Below are positions 1 to 10,514 of a stretch of DNA of 64,000 nt, piece by piece. A model generated the notes under the pieces. The model was not told the origin of the DNA, made no database searches, and was given only the letters and a program-made list of their open reading frames with translations. The translations under genes and the position numbers were made by a program. Position 1 is the stretch's first letter. Every line of letters begins with the position of its first letter. Source of the stretch: Spongospora subterranea f. sp. subterranea (Eukaryota > Endomyxa: Phytomyxea > Phytomyxea > Plasmodiophorida). Location of the stretch: NCBI GenBank assembly GCA_049724395.1, contig JAUGWO010000016.1, forward strand, positions 62,001 through 126,000, written 5' to 3'.

Positions 1-1458
1 AAGAGAATATCTTCCGTGAAATGGTTCAGGATTTGACGGAATTCTGTGTAGGATTCAAAACATCAGGTTCAAATCGTTGACTGAGTTGACTGCTTTAGAG
101 GGTGCTGAAAAGGTTGTTCAGCGCACTTACAACAGACGTGAGTCTGCTGTTCTATTATACACATACTGGCTTTCAGTAAAATACGCTGTTTAGCCTATAG
201 AGTGTTGATCAAATGCAAGTGCAAAGATGGTCCACCGGCAATAATGAGGCTTGCTGGGGATGATAATGCGAATCCCGTATTGAGTCCTCCCGGCTTTAAA
301 CAGAATCCAAAACCAGATGACTGCAAAGCTGCTACATTTGGTCCAACAACAGCCAATACCAAACTGCAGGAAACAGATGATAAAGGAAACAAAACCGAGT
401 GCGACGACAATGCTGATCATTATGACGCTATAGGCACTTCGAAACTAGAGGTTCCTAGCTTCAAAATTGTGGAACGAGGTAGGAGGAACTCTGGCTGACC
501 TCAACGCTTCTGAAGATTGATTCTCTTAGGGCAGTTCCAACTATCCGATTGCACTCTTAACTCCCCGTTAGTGGGGTCAACTCGCCCGAAGTTCATTGTC
601 GTCAAAATTGATCTACCAGCTGTTGTAGGTTAACTTGATAGAACTTATTCTGCGCCTATTGATATTTTCCACAAGACACATCTTGCCGACAGGTCCGGTG
701 TCGAACTCGACGTAGCAGCTGACCATATTTCTTTCGAAATCAAAAACTTATATGCGCCTCTTCGTATACAGCTGCCATACACTGTTGATCAGGATAGCGG
801 TAAAGCGCGGTTTAGCAGTACTGACCATGTGTTATCTGTCACCTTGCCGGTAGTTCAAACCCAACCTGTATTAGCCTATCCTAAGGTCATCCGATTGCTA
901 AAAGAATTTTCTGCGATTGACATTTATTGGTTAAGGATCCTACGGCTGATGTTCACGAAGCAGTCAAGATAGAAACAAGTCCTGATCCGAAACCATCATC
1001 AGTCAACGTCAGATAATGCCATTGCCACTATGATTTCTTCCTTTTTTTTACACTAATCATAGGGAAGGCATCTAAGCAATTTCGAAAGCCAAGGGCACGA
1101 CGATCAGGTTATCAATGCAGTATCTGCCGATACTGAGGCTGAAAATTCATCTGAAATCGCTAAAACCGATTCGACGTCAACGATCGAAAACGATAAAACA
1201 GTTCTTTCTTCTCCGTTCGTTGAGAATTTGTCAAAGACTAGCAACTATACAGGCGATGACAATGCAGCAGGAACCGACAGCGGGGCAGACATTGACACTG
1301 AGCGCAGCTCACATCAGGTGACCTCGGCTTCCAATGCAACCGAACCCAATGAATCGCAGGAAACCGTCATAGATTGTGCTCTTGGGAATCTTGATACAAC
1401 GGTACGAGGAATCATGCTGCCGATTCCTGGATTGCAAACTAACATCATTCCTTGGTAG
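1..1458 (+). CDS. PIH1/Kintoun (DNAAF2)-like dynein assembly factor, 5' partial
   Basis: The family acts with HSP90/R2TP to pre-assemble axonemal dyneins in the cytoplasm. The window opens inside the gene. The PIH domain remnant is seen as FREMVQ near 20-40 and as the basic stretch KCKCKDGPPAIMRL at about 205-255, equivalent to the conserved KxKYKGxPxxxVIR region. After an acidic linker the CS-like half follows: IVERG (to 478), an intron 479-529, exon 530-624 ending KIDLPAV, an intron 625-675, then an exon from 676 with ELDVAADHISFEI and the hallmark LPYTVDQDSGKARF, closing with SVTLPV. The Thr/Asp/Glu-rich tail runs to a stop near 1458. Exons before 196 and after 930 are approximate. A PIH1D3-type paralogue is possible; the PIH1 family call itself is firm. 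Confidence 0.75.
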
Positions 1459-3598
1459 GATATTCAATCAACAGTGCGAAGGAATGGACTACGCAACGGA
1501 GTCATGTTCAACATAGATTGAAAGTAAAACGAGAGGAACGATAAACAAAAAACCTGTTTACATGATTACCAATATTTGAATATAGCATTTTTACGGCGTC
1601 TTGAAATTAAACATCGCCGAACTGCAAAGTCCGGTTTCTGATTGCGGATCCTGCGCCATTTCCGTATTGACACTACTCTGAACTTTAGACTACCGTAATC
1701 ACCCGAGGCTGGGCGCTGTATGCAAGTTTGCCTTCCGAAACGGTCCAGTGTTAAGATGGAAGTAAAACTCTCATAGAGCGCCTCAGCAAAATACAACGCA
1801 TAGGGGTGTATTATCAACACTTCCTTATGTAGCAAAAAAGTGGGCTTTGTATTCGAATACAACGCGTATGTGAAAGTCACTTAAAAAAATAGTAACAAAG
1901 TACGTGTAGCACCTGAAGGCCCAAACGTAGCACCTAAAGGTTCAAACGAGCACGAGAAATGCAGACAGGGCAAGGCTGCTTATCAAGAGAAACAATTGAA
2001 GCCAGCATGACCCGTCGGACACGCGGGGACCTCGCCTGCGATGGAAGCGACAGTGCTCTGCGGAAACGGTCATGTTCATCGGTGTGTCAACCCTTCAATC
2101 CATAATAGGACGCGTTGCCCTTCCAAGGTAATTTCCCGTGATGGTGAAAATCAAGTTCAAACAAGAACGGTCGATTCCTCGGTTTCCGCGTTCGTTGTCT
2201 CGGTGCCCGAAGAAGTCAGACTCCCGGCGGGTCGAACAAGTTCGACTCTATAAAGGAAAGCGATGCCATCAGGTCGAACAAGGCTGTGAAAACATCCAAC
2301 CATCTGAAGATGCCGAACTGGCAGAACCCGTCAATTTGACACAAAGTTTTGGAAAAATTTGAACCATTTTTTTCAGATCGACGTTGATGGCCTTCCCAGC
2401 ATGGCGCAGAACAATTCCTCCAGCAGCGAAGATGTCGGCCGATGGCGTTTGCCTTGTATATCAACGATTATTATGATGAAGAAGCATCGTGTCCACGACT
2501 GCAAAACTGTTTAATTTAGTTCAAACTGGTGTTCATTTTGCCAGAACCATGAGCAGAAAACCAGGAAGCAGTTCCAAAGCTGCAAGGCTAAGCCTGACTG
2601 CCAACGGCGCGATCAAGCCCAACATATGGCGTATCTCGAATTACAGGCAGCCCCACTTGCCGGTTCGCTGAAGAAGATTGATGGCATTCAATAATCGGTA
2701 CGGGGCCATTTCCGTTGACAGAATGACCAGCCTGACTTCAGTATGGCCTTGCAGCTTTTGAACCGCGTCCTGAGTTTGTTTTTCCATTTCACAGATTGCC
2801 ATCAGTTTGAACTCTAATCAAAAGGACAGTTTGACCTTCAGCTGCAAACGTATCAATCCCGAATGGTTCAAATGCCCCAACTCGAAAGTCGACACGCGGG
2901 CAGTGCCTTCATTTGAAAAAACTGTTCGACATAGAACTCCCAGGCTACGAAATGTCGGCAGTATTTGAAGCTTTCTTGAATCGGGCCTCGATATGCAGGA
3001 CATCGTTCCTTTAGAGCGAGATTGCTTAGTTCGCTGGTCCACGCCTGCTCCGCTGCGCCGTCGAAGCAACTGCCGGCAATCGGCCCGACTTCTTAGGCAC
3101 TCTCGCTCGCTGCCGACTTCGCTGGTTGGTGAGCTCAATTCTCGTGTAATCTCGGGGTAGTTGGCCTGGTCTGGACAATCGGTGCCGTTGGCGTGAACAT
3201 GCGATGATCTCAAGTAAATCCATTTTTGATGTCTAGCGAACTTGCGGGCGGGGGACTGACCATCTGTCGCGAACAAGCCAGCTCATCCTTTACACTACCG
3301 CAGGGAAAAATGGCGGCTTTCGCAAGATCAGAGAGATACCTTACGTAATTTGCTAAACTGCTTGGTATTACAAAGCGTGCCACGTCAAAACGTATCGACT
3401 GGAACAATTTGTTCAAATCCCGGTCTTATTTCTGTGCCAATTTCAATCAAGCTTCAACAGATTTCGATGGAAATTGTCTGAATTTGCAAAAAAAAACAAA
3501 ACAAAAAAACAGCAGTTGTGGGCGCAGCCTGTTGGCCATTACATTTTTACATCTGACTTACAGTATGGCGCAACCCAGTATCGGTCCATCCTTGTCAG
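1459..3598. other. Stretch without a recognisable gene
   Basis: Only short, mutually overlapping reading frames are seen here. One possible exon pair lies on the plus strand at about 2430-2480 (ends YINDYYDEEAS) and 2547-2692 (charged, Gln/Lys-rich, stop after KKIDGIQ), but I cannot place it in a family. Nothing on the minus strand between 2.2 and 3.3 kb looks conserved. Confidence 0.3.
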
Positions 3599-3883
3599 AT
3601 GTGGAGCAAAATCATGAAATTGATAAACCCGACGAAGGCAAAGGTTGACCCTTGGTTGGTCGAGTCCATGCTCGCCTGCCCGCTGACAAAACGACCATTG
3701 AGGGCCGAAGGCTGCGGCCGGTTGATCAGCGACGAGATAGGTCAGGGGGGTTTTGGCGCTGGCCCTGGCCACTGGTGTTGAATATAGCCAACAGGGGTCA
3801 GCTATGCTGTCGTGGAGGGAAGCGTACCAGATTTACGGCCAGATAGTTCAACGACCGTCAAACTTGATGCACAAAGTCATTGA
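3599..3883 (+). CDS. PREY/UPF0434 (Trm112-like) zinc-ribbon-derived small protein
   Basis: Exons 3599-3740 and 3795-3883 join in phase to 76 residues. Exon 1 carries the family start of the fold, LVESMLACPLTKRPLR, followed by RLISDEIG. Exon 2 continues GVSYAVVEGSVPDLRPD, which matches the family line G-[IV]-x-YP-[IV]-x-[DE]-G-[IV]-P-x-L. The family includes human PREY (PYURF), a mitochondrial chaperone-like factor for complex I assembly and coenzyme Q methyltransferases, and bacterial UPF0434 proteins. The intron is 54 bases, GT-AG. Start could also be the internal Met at 3614, which suits the family length equally well. No clear mitochondrial presequence is visible. Confidence 0.8.
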
Positions 3884-3906
3884 TACGGTATCGATGTCCA
3901 ATATTT

Positions 3907-4347
3907 TTATTTTAGCGGCCGCGAATAGCACGAGATGACATTAAATATGGAGAATATACTCGGCGATTCTTGTTTCATCCACGGTTTGCTGGTCTCAGCA
4001 TCATTCGGTTTATTCTGGCTTTCATCGAATCCCGATCTGGTCAACATTGCCCCCGAGTTCAGGTCTCCGGTTCTGTGCGATCTCAGTACCGATTTCCTAT
4101 TCGCAGATGCCGGTGCATCGCTGGGCCTTTTCTGTGGTCGTCGACGCTTAATCTCATGCCATTCGCCATTATTGGCGTCGATCGTGACCGCGTCTGTGAT
4201 AGGTTCTGGAACCGGTTTTACCGGAGACACAGCCTGATCCTTCTCTTCTTCTTCCGAGCCAGACGATGTCCCATTTTGGATGGTTGAGAAATAGTTGCTC
4301 GGCGGCTCTATATGAGCAACTTTCACAATTGACCTTCTTTTCCCCAT
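3907..4347 (-). CDS. Hypothetical charged protein
   Basis: An open frame of 146 codons opens with a basic MGKRR and continues with an acidic SGSEEEEKD patch, a Pro/Val stretch and a strongly basic KRRRPQKRP segment that could be a nuclear localisation signal. It looks intrinsically disordered. It converges on the PREY-like gene, ending 23 bases from that gene's stop. The last ~20 codons may be intronic. No family was recognised. Confidence 0.35.
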   Translation of the reverse strand: MGKRRSIVKVAHIEPPSNYFSTIQNGTSSGSEEEEKDQAVSPVKPVPEPITDAVTIDANNGEWHEIKRRRPQKRPSDAPASANRKSVLRSHRTGDLNSGAMLTRSGFDESQNKPNDAETSKPWMKQESPSIFSIFNVISCYSRPLK

Positions 4348-4524
4348 GATACAGATCTCGCTTATAGATTTACGATCGCATGTATAACGATGAGCTAGTA
4401 TTAGGTGAATATCTTAGGGTTAATTTTCACAATCGTTATCAATTCCCTGTTAGTCGTTTCCATCGTCATTTAGGATTCAGAAATGAGGAAACGTTCGTTC
4501 TCCATTGTCGGGTTTCTGTATTGT

Positions 4525-5110
4525 TTAAGCACGGAATAGGATCAGAACAAATAATGACGCAATGGTGGCGAACAGTGTGATGAATGTGGCCATGATGATG
4601 ATGAACGCCGACGGTGCGTATTGGCCTTTATCCAGCGCCTCTTTTAACTGTACGGGACGTGGTCAGCATCTGCCGGGTTCATAATCCCCCTTCCCGAACA
4701 CTCACATTGTTGTATCTCAAATACGCCTGAACCAGCAATAGTATTCCTGCAGACACGAACGTGATCCCGATTGCCAATGAAGCTGTTCCGCTCGACAACT
4801 TCGTAAATACCAGCCCGAATCCTTGATCCAGAAACCCCATCAATCGCCAATTTTGCTAATCATCACGTGGGGAACTGACCTACGAACGCCATCACTGTTC
4901 GAATCCACGACTATCGAAATATGTGAGAATTACTCAATTATGAAAACTGTGGAGGTTTCTCACCAAGTACGTCCTCTCGTTCGACAGATGATTGCGAGCA
5001 TTATCAGTGAATGCAAGGGTGTTGCTCAGAGCAGCTCCTGGCTCTGGCGACCTCACCGGATGGGCGTTCAAGTCTTGGACCGGTTCATTCATCTGCCGCT
5101 GTTCGGTCAT
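4525..5110 (-). CDS. DUF202 (YidH/VTC1-like) three-helix membrane protein
   Basis: Four exons (4964-5110, 4880-4910, 4706-4821, 4525-4647) join in phase to 138 residues. After a polar N-terminus comes the DUF202 signature LSNERTYLSWIRTVMAF, which leads directly into the first membrane helix. A second helix (SLAIGITFVSAGILLLVQAYLRYNN) and a third (FIIIMATFITLFATIASLFVLIL) follow a short soluble loop. DUF202 is a small helical membrane domain; in fungi it forms VTC1 and the C-terminal part of VTC4 (vacuolar polyphosphate synthesis), but most eukaryotic single-domain members have no assigned job. The arginine typical of helix 1 (WxRT) is kept. Introns are 53, 58 and 58 bases, and the second exon is only 31 bases. 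Confidence 0.85.
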
Positions 5111-6067
5111 TGGGTAATTTCTCCGTTTGTAAATTCATGGATCAGGCTCTTTTCTATATCATAACCCATCAAATAAGTCTTCAATATAAATTATCAGGAT
5201 CTCATCTTTTGTATAGACCCTCGCTCAACAACACTTCTGACATTTCGGCCACATCAGTAGTATAAATACCCAAATTTTAATAATGATGGCAGAGGCATGG
5301 GACAGCATATTCTTCAATGAGAAGGTGACTATAGCGATATATATTGCTGTTTGGGTCAGAATGGACATCTGTTGCAATCTCAGTTTGACCGTCAATAACT
5401 GCAAGAGCGTTGCGTGGTCAGGTGCCCATCAGTTCAATAACGCCGAATTACAACTTGCGGAATAGGTTGTTTATGAAACCACTGCGGGCGACAAGAGTCC
5501 TTGAAACCTAGGCAAACCTTGCTGGACAACAACTTCCACCAGAAAAAAATCACTGATAGGCTATCTCACTGAATCTGCAGATGGCCAGTGCCATCTCTAC
5601 AATGCTTTGCACGTGAACCGCCTACCGTTCTTTCGATAATTGTCTTTCCACGCTTTGCACAAAAGCAAACGCCCTTTGCAGTGAGGGCAGGTCGACGATG
5701 ACCCCGAAAAAAAGAAAGTGGTTGATTATACGTTGGAAAGCCCCGGAATGGGCTGGCCCTCGCTTCATAAAGACGTATTGAACAAATTGGAAAACAGTTG
5801 CATCCCCCTTCTGACATGTTCAACTGGCGATAGACTAAAAATTGCAACAAGGCAAGAATAGAAGTCGAAAACGGTTTCTACGAGGCCAGAAAGGATTTGC
5901 AGCATCACTGGCGATATTGCCGCCCAGTGTAAATAACTCAGACTGGTTGAAGGGTCCTCCACAGTCATTTGTCGGACAATATTTCACTGAGCCCACTGGG
6001 CCATCGCACTGTAAATTGCCGGCTACAGTATCAACTATCATCATTGCTGCAACATTTCTGCTGCTCT
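5111..6067. other. Stretch without a recognisable gene
   Basis: Short overlapping frames only. A minus-strand frame at 5566-5850 is rich in Cys and Arg but matches no small ribosomal protein I could align, and is not called. Confidence 0.3.
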
Positions 6068-7109
6068 ATGAATCCATCTGCTCTTGATCAAAATCCCAGG
6101 GATTCTTCATCGTCTACCAGATTGTCGCCTCTCGAGGCGCTGCAATCAGGAGAGAATCTTCCGGAGCTGAAGAGGTACAAAGTGTATGTCGATGGGCAAG
6201 AAGGAACAACGGGTCTGCGGATTCATGATTACTTATCGCAGCGTACAGATGTTGAAATTATTCGCATTGATTCCGAGTGTCGACGTGATGTTAACGCTCG
6301 TCGAGCAACAATGAACATGGCCGATATTGTATTTCTCTGCCTACCCGATCATGCTGCTATCGAAGCCAGCAAACTGGTCGACAATCCCAGCACCTGTATT
6401 ATCGACGCCAGCACCGCTCATCGTCTTTCACCGGATTGGGTATACGGCTTACCAGAGCTATCAGCAGGTCAACGCGCCGCCATGACTTCCAGCAAAAGAA
6501 TCGCCAATCCCGGCTGCCACGCCACAGCATTTATCCTACTGATGCGCCCTCTAGTCGACGCTAACATCGTCAAATCGTCAACCAGAATTTCCTGCCAATT
6601 CCATAACCGGATATTCCGGAGGAGGAAAAACAATGATCGCCAGATGGTCAGACGGAACTAACAGAGCGCCTCGTCCATATGCTCTCGGATTAGATCACAA
6701 ACATATCCCCGAGATGATGAGGTTTACAGGTTTAACAGTTAAACCTATATTTTTGCCGATCGTCGGCAATTTCCATAGCGGATTGGCGGTCATTGTTTCC
6801 CTGGATTTATACCAGCTGAAGACGACGGCGTCTGATATCCATCGAGCGCTTGAGGTTCGCTATGCCGACGAACAGTTCGTTCGTGTGATGCCAATGTCGA
6901 ATCCACCGTTGATGGAAAACGGGCAATTCGATATCCAGGGCGCGGTCGGCACCAATTGCATCGACCTATTCGTATTCGCAGACGACGACGACGAACAAGC
7001 GGTTCTCGTGGCCAGGATCGACAATCTAGGGAAGGGAGCGTGTGGCGCTGCAATTCAGGCGATGAACATCCACCTTGGCTGCGACGAACGAGAAGGTCTC
7101 CTAGATTGA
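6068..7109 (+). CDS. argC: N-acetyl-gamma-glutamyl-phosphate reductase, short type 2 (ArgC), one frameshift
   Basis: NADPH-dependent reduction of N-acetylglutamyl 5-phosphate to the semialdehyde in arginine biosynthesis. After ~35 extra residues the frame reads [17 protein letters not shown] (Rossmann loop of the short ArgC type), [25 protein letters not shown] and ANPGCHAT with the catalytic cysteine. The conserved TGYSGGGK motif then lies in the next frame: one extra base near 6593-6596 separates ISC from [11 protein letters not shown]. The second part continues [25 protein letters not shown], [10 protein letters not shown] and [17 protein letters not shown] to the stop. Apart from this single indel the gene is complete and uninterrupted by introns. 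It is free-standing, unlike fungal ARG5,6, which is fused to the kinase. The indel may be a sequencing error or a recent lesion. Confidence 0.85.
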
Positions 7110-7167
7110 CCCGCTGTCTCGTTTAGTTCAATGGTGTCGCCATTTCCTAAATATCTACACTGAATAA

Positions 7168-7990
7168 ATGGTTCTTCGCAACTGTAATATTTACGTCGGC
7201 CTAGCTGATAAACTGCAATTCCTTCTTGATACCGTATTTGCTGCTCCCAGGGCCAAGAAAATTAAAGTGCAGAGCAGAACGAAGGAAGATAGATTGTCAA
7301 CGGTCAAAGAGCAAAAGGGAACCAAAAACTACAAACGACGAGCTTGCGTTAGGACTAATCTGGACTTTTGGATACCGAAACATGAGGGCGTTTAAAGTGT
7401 ATAAAAATCGGCTGTAGAGTGTCCGGTCAAAATGGACCTGGGCGACATTAAATACCAACTCATGGAGCCAATAGGCATCGGACCAGGGGACACCCTTTTA
7501 TGCCGGGCAACGGCAACGCGATTGTGGCATTCATTACCAATCCGCGATCATCTTGTTCAAAACCCATCTCAGCAATCCAGTGAGCCAGACGACGGCATCG
7601 TCGACAAGGGAGTCAGTCGCTTTCAGAGCGTTGCTCTCTTTGATCGACCACATACAGGTCGTCCTACTTGTTCCAATGGCGACGATACAGTTGTGCGCTC
7701 TGGAAGCGACTGAAGTACGGCAGGCGACGATTCGGCAGAACTGCTGTCGAACCATGATCCTGAACATAATCAGAAACGGGACGCTGCTGAGCCTCCACAA
7801 CACCTATGACCCAAGGCGAAACAACTGGATTCGTCGTATATCGTCCCGCTGTCCAAGGACATCTCTGAGATCGCCCGTCAGCACTGTGCTCAGGTCGAAC
7901 AGACAATCTGTGAAATGACGAAGGGGTTCATGAAATACGAACAGGTTCGGGGATCACGTGATTACGTACAGGCTGAAGGGAGTTATCCAA
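7168..7990 (+). CDS. Hypothetical coding remnant(s)
   Basis: Frames at 7168-7395 (basic, Lys/Arg-rich) and 7432-7713 start with good ATGs, and a third frame near 7830-7985 reads like real helical protein (VPLSKDISEIARQHCAQVEQTICEM...). They cannot be joined into one frame with clear splice sites. This may be one gene with small introns or indels, or unrelated exons. No family was recognised. Confidence 0.25.
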
Positions 7991-8098
7991 CACTTCATTG
8001 ACTATCGCCACGCAGGTAATTCTTGGATGTAGAATCTTACAGTTAGGATGATTACGTTGGGAATGATGCAATGGTGACCAGAAAGGCAGTTAGAATAT

Positions 8099-8737
8099 TT
8101 AAAAGCATAATTTATTACCAGTGTATGATGCGGGACCAAATCTTTGCTCCCGAGCATACCCCCTCAATCTTGATGATCGTAGACGACGGCTGACAAAGAA
8201 TCCGGCAGCGATTGCGAATAACTGGGTGAGACCGAGAACAGCACCTGCTCGAGCAACGACATGTTGATGACTCGATAAAACCGACGAAAACAACAAATCT
8301 GAACATGAAGTTGCACCGTTATTACAAGCATTATTGTGCTCGAACGCGATTTTTTCTTTCGAAGTCAATAAGAAAAACCAGAAAAATTGATTTCTGGTGG
8401 AAGACCCCAGGATCGCCAGCAATCCGGCCAAGCAGAGTTGGAGAAGCAAGAAGCCCGACTGGAAGATGGAGGAAAAGTAGATGATAGCATCGGCCGTCAA
8501 TAATGATCCGATCACATAGAACACCGACGGGATAAGCAAGAGGCCGGCAAACAATCGCCAATACGCACGTTCAGCCAAGATATGTGCCTCATTAATCAGT
8601 GTAGAAAGAGATAATGGCGATGAGCTCACACAGAGAATATTGATCGATACCAAGAGCGTCGTGAACGTAGCCAGCATGAACGAATCCCGGATGAGTAAAA
8701 CGCAGCGAGAGATTTTTGTCTTGGACGCGAATTTCAT
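8099..8737 (-). CDS. Four-TM protein of tetraspanin-like topology
   Basis: A single-exon frame of 212 residues. A basic N-terminus (KFASKTKISR) is followed by hydrophobic helix 1 (~20-42), helix 2 (~57-80), helix 3 (~88-113), a polar loop of ~55 residues with two cysteines in CNNGATSC, helix 4 (~170-192) and a basic cytosolic tail. Small first loop, larger second loop and short tails are the layout of tetraspanins. The canonical CCG motif of the large loop is not present, so it is a divergent member or another four-helix family. It is divergent in direction from the ArgC side and isolated from neighbours. Confidence 0.45.
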   Translation of the reverse strand: MKFASKTKISRCVLLIRDSFMLATFTTLLVSINILCVSSSPLSLSTLINEAHILAERAYWRLFAGLLLIPSVFYVIGSLLTADAIIYFSSIFQSGFLLLQLCLAGLLAILGSSTRNQFFWFFLLTSKEKIAFEHNNACNNGATSCSDLLFSSVLSSHQHVVARAGAVLGLTQLFAIAAGFFVSRRLRSSRLRGYAREQRFGPASYTGNKLCF

Positions 8738-8957
8738 ACTTCCCCTGATGCGGACCCGCTTCAGCCGGGGCTAGAGTCTGAAATTATGGCGAAATTTGGC
8801 ACAGGAAACAGAACCCAGCCGCTTCAGCAGAGAATTGCGTCTGGAGCTATCGTCAAAATCGGAAGAAAAAACAGACCCAGTTGATGAAGCAGGGGATCAA
8901 AGGCGACTTGAAATGGACGACAGATCCATGCGCTGGCGTGGCCAACTTGCCGCCCAT

Positions 8958-8975
8958 GGGGGGGGGGGGGGGGGG
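8958..8975 (+). repeat. Homopolymer run of 18 G
   Basis: Eighteen consecutive G bases within intergenic sequence. Length may be inaccurate if the assembly is from indel-prone reads. Confidence 0.9.
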
Positions 8976-9311
8976 TTCCGGGACACGGTGTTACCACTGT
9001 GTACTGTATCCGTCGTCGAGTGCGCGAAACGTAAAAACCAAGTTGGCGTCAGAGTGACGTAACGTGTGTCGTGTCGGGACAGAGGGGCAATAGCTGGCAA
9101 TAGTCTTTTTGGACTGTCCTTGGCCAGTTATTTTGTGACGATTGGTCCGTGACGAGTTTTTTTTGGTTTTCTCGAGAATCACGGAGACCGGGGCTTCGAA
9201 ATCTGAGAGCCACTTCGCCCATGTTGTAATGCTTCACGTTGGAAAACAAAATTCATGAGCTGTGCGTAGATGTAGTAAATAATTGGGAATGTATATTATG
9301 GAAAACTTTCA

Positions 9312-10514
9312 CTATAATTGGGATTTTGATATCAAGTCCGGCCAAGATTGTCTGCCGATCGGAGTCAAGGAGATTCGAGTGTCCGTACTGGCACGAAACA
9401 GACCCGATGTGTTCTTGTTGGCGCAATGAACAGTTTTCACGTTGAAGATGAACATGTCGCCAGGATCCAGCGGCTCAAACGGAACACTCCAACGCAACGA
9501 TTTGCTAAGCGATTTCGGAAGCTGTTCATTGCGTCGCGGGCGGTCATAGCCGGTGGAGTTGTGTGATCCAGACACGAACGCCAGCGTACTGTTAGGTATG
9601 TCGATATGCCCCAATGCTGTCCAACACGTGTAAAGATGAAGTGGACTGTCAGCACAGCTTTGGCAATGCCACGTCGCATTAGATTTTGCAGGCCTCGCTG
9701 TCTCGTCCACACATTTCTCATGGTAATCCCGATGACACAATTCACAGGTGAGCGATATTCCTTTTTTCGCCGGTCCCTTACATTCAGGGCACGATACAAT
9801 ATCGACCGGAACAGGGTTTCCTTGACCGTATTTCTCGAACATATCTGTAGATCGCTTGAAATAGTAGTAGTCGACGTGCTCAATGGTCACATCGCCTAGG
9901 TAAGTACAGAAATTAAGCATTGATGATTGAGAAAACATCAGTAAATGTTAACCTTTGCCTTTGAGACGAAGCCACGTATTATCAGGAAGAGTCTCAAACT
10001 TATCGGCACCCCCGAATAACATTTGTAGAAACGAACGAAGAGCTTTACCATCGAATACGTCTGCCATTGTTTGGGAAGTACCGACGTCAAGCCATCCTTC
10101 AACATCATCATCACGGTCGTCAGTCAAACCGCCAGATAACGCATCGACAGTGAATCCCGGAATATAGCGCCCATCGTCATCGCAACCGATGATTCCGTCA
10201 CGATAATCAGTTCCAGGAGCCAACGCACCCTTGTCGGTTATGGTTTTCAGTAATAGATGGCGAGCATTGAGAGCGGTCTGTTGTGGGATCAGCCCACGAA
10301 CCAGAATAACTCCATCAGAATGAAGACGGGACCTTAAACCGTCAAAATCACCAATCTTGAACAGATCAGTGGAATCCTGCAACGGCAAGAGATGGTTCGC
10401 TTTCACTTTTTGGTTGCCAAACTGAAGGACACGGCTTTTGGGGACGCCATTCAGCTGCACCTTCGCACGGCTAACGCCAGGTTTACGAGAGCGGCCAGTG
10501 ATAATTCGAGTCAT
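9312..10514 (-). CDS. Phytanoyl-CoA-dioxygenase (PhyH) domain with embedded PHD finger
   Basis: Exons 9953-10514 and 9312-9895 join across a 57-base intron to 381 residues. The 2-oxoglutarate/Fe(II) PhyH fold is shown by the metal motif H-x-D in IEHVDYYYF, the line WTALGHIDIPNSTLAFVSGSH, the distal histidine in KTVHCANKN and the 2OG-binding arginine in DTRISLT. Directly after the H-x-D strand an insertion carries a C4HC3 PHD finger: CPEC, 12-residue spacer, CELCHRDYHEKC, then CQSC. All eight zinc ligands are present. PhyH enzymes hydroxylate small molecules or lipids; PHD fingers commonly read histone tails, so a chromatin or nucleic-acid-linked hydroxylase is conceivable but is inference. 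Basic N-terminus. Confidence 0.85.

Noticed and set aside
2216-2464. Protein-kinase-like fragment on the minus strand
   Set aside because: A short ADIFAAGG-like string resembles a kinase C-lobe motif, but no other kinase motif is near.
5566-5850. Possible zinc-binding ribosomal protein on the minus strand
   Set aside because: A CPHC/CAKR pattern and a GTG-H-L ending recalled eL37, but frames do not agree and the conserved zinc ligands are not in order.
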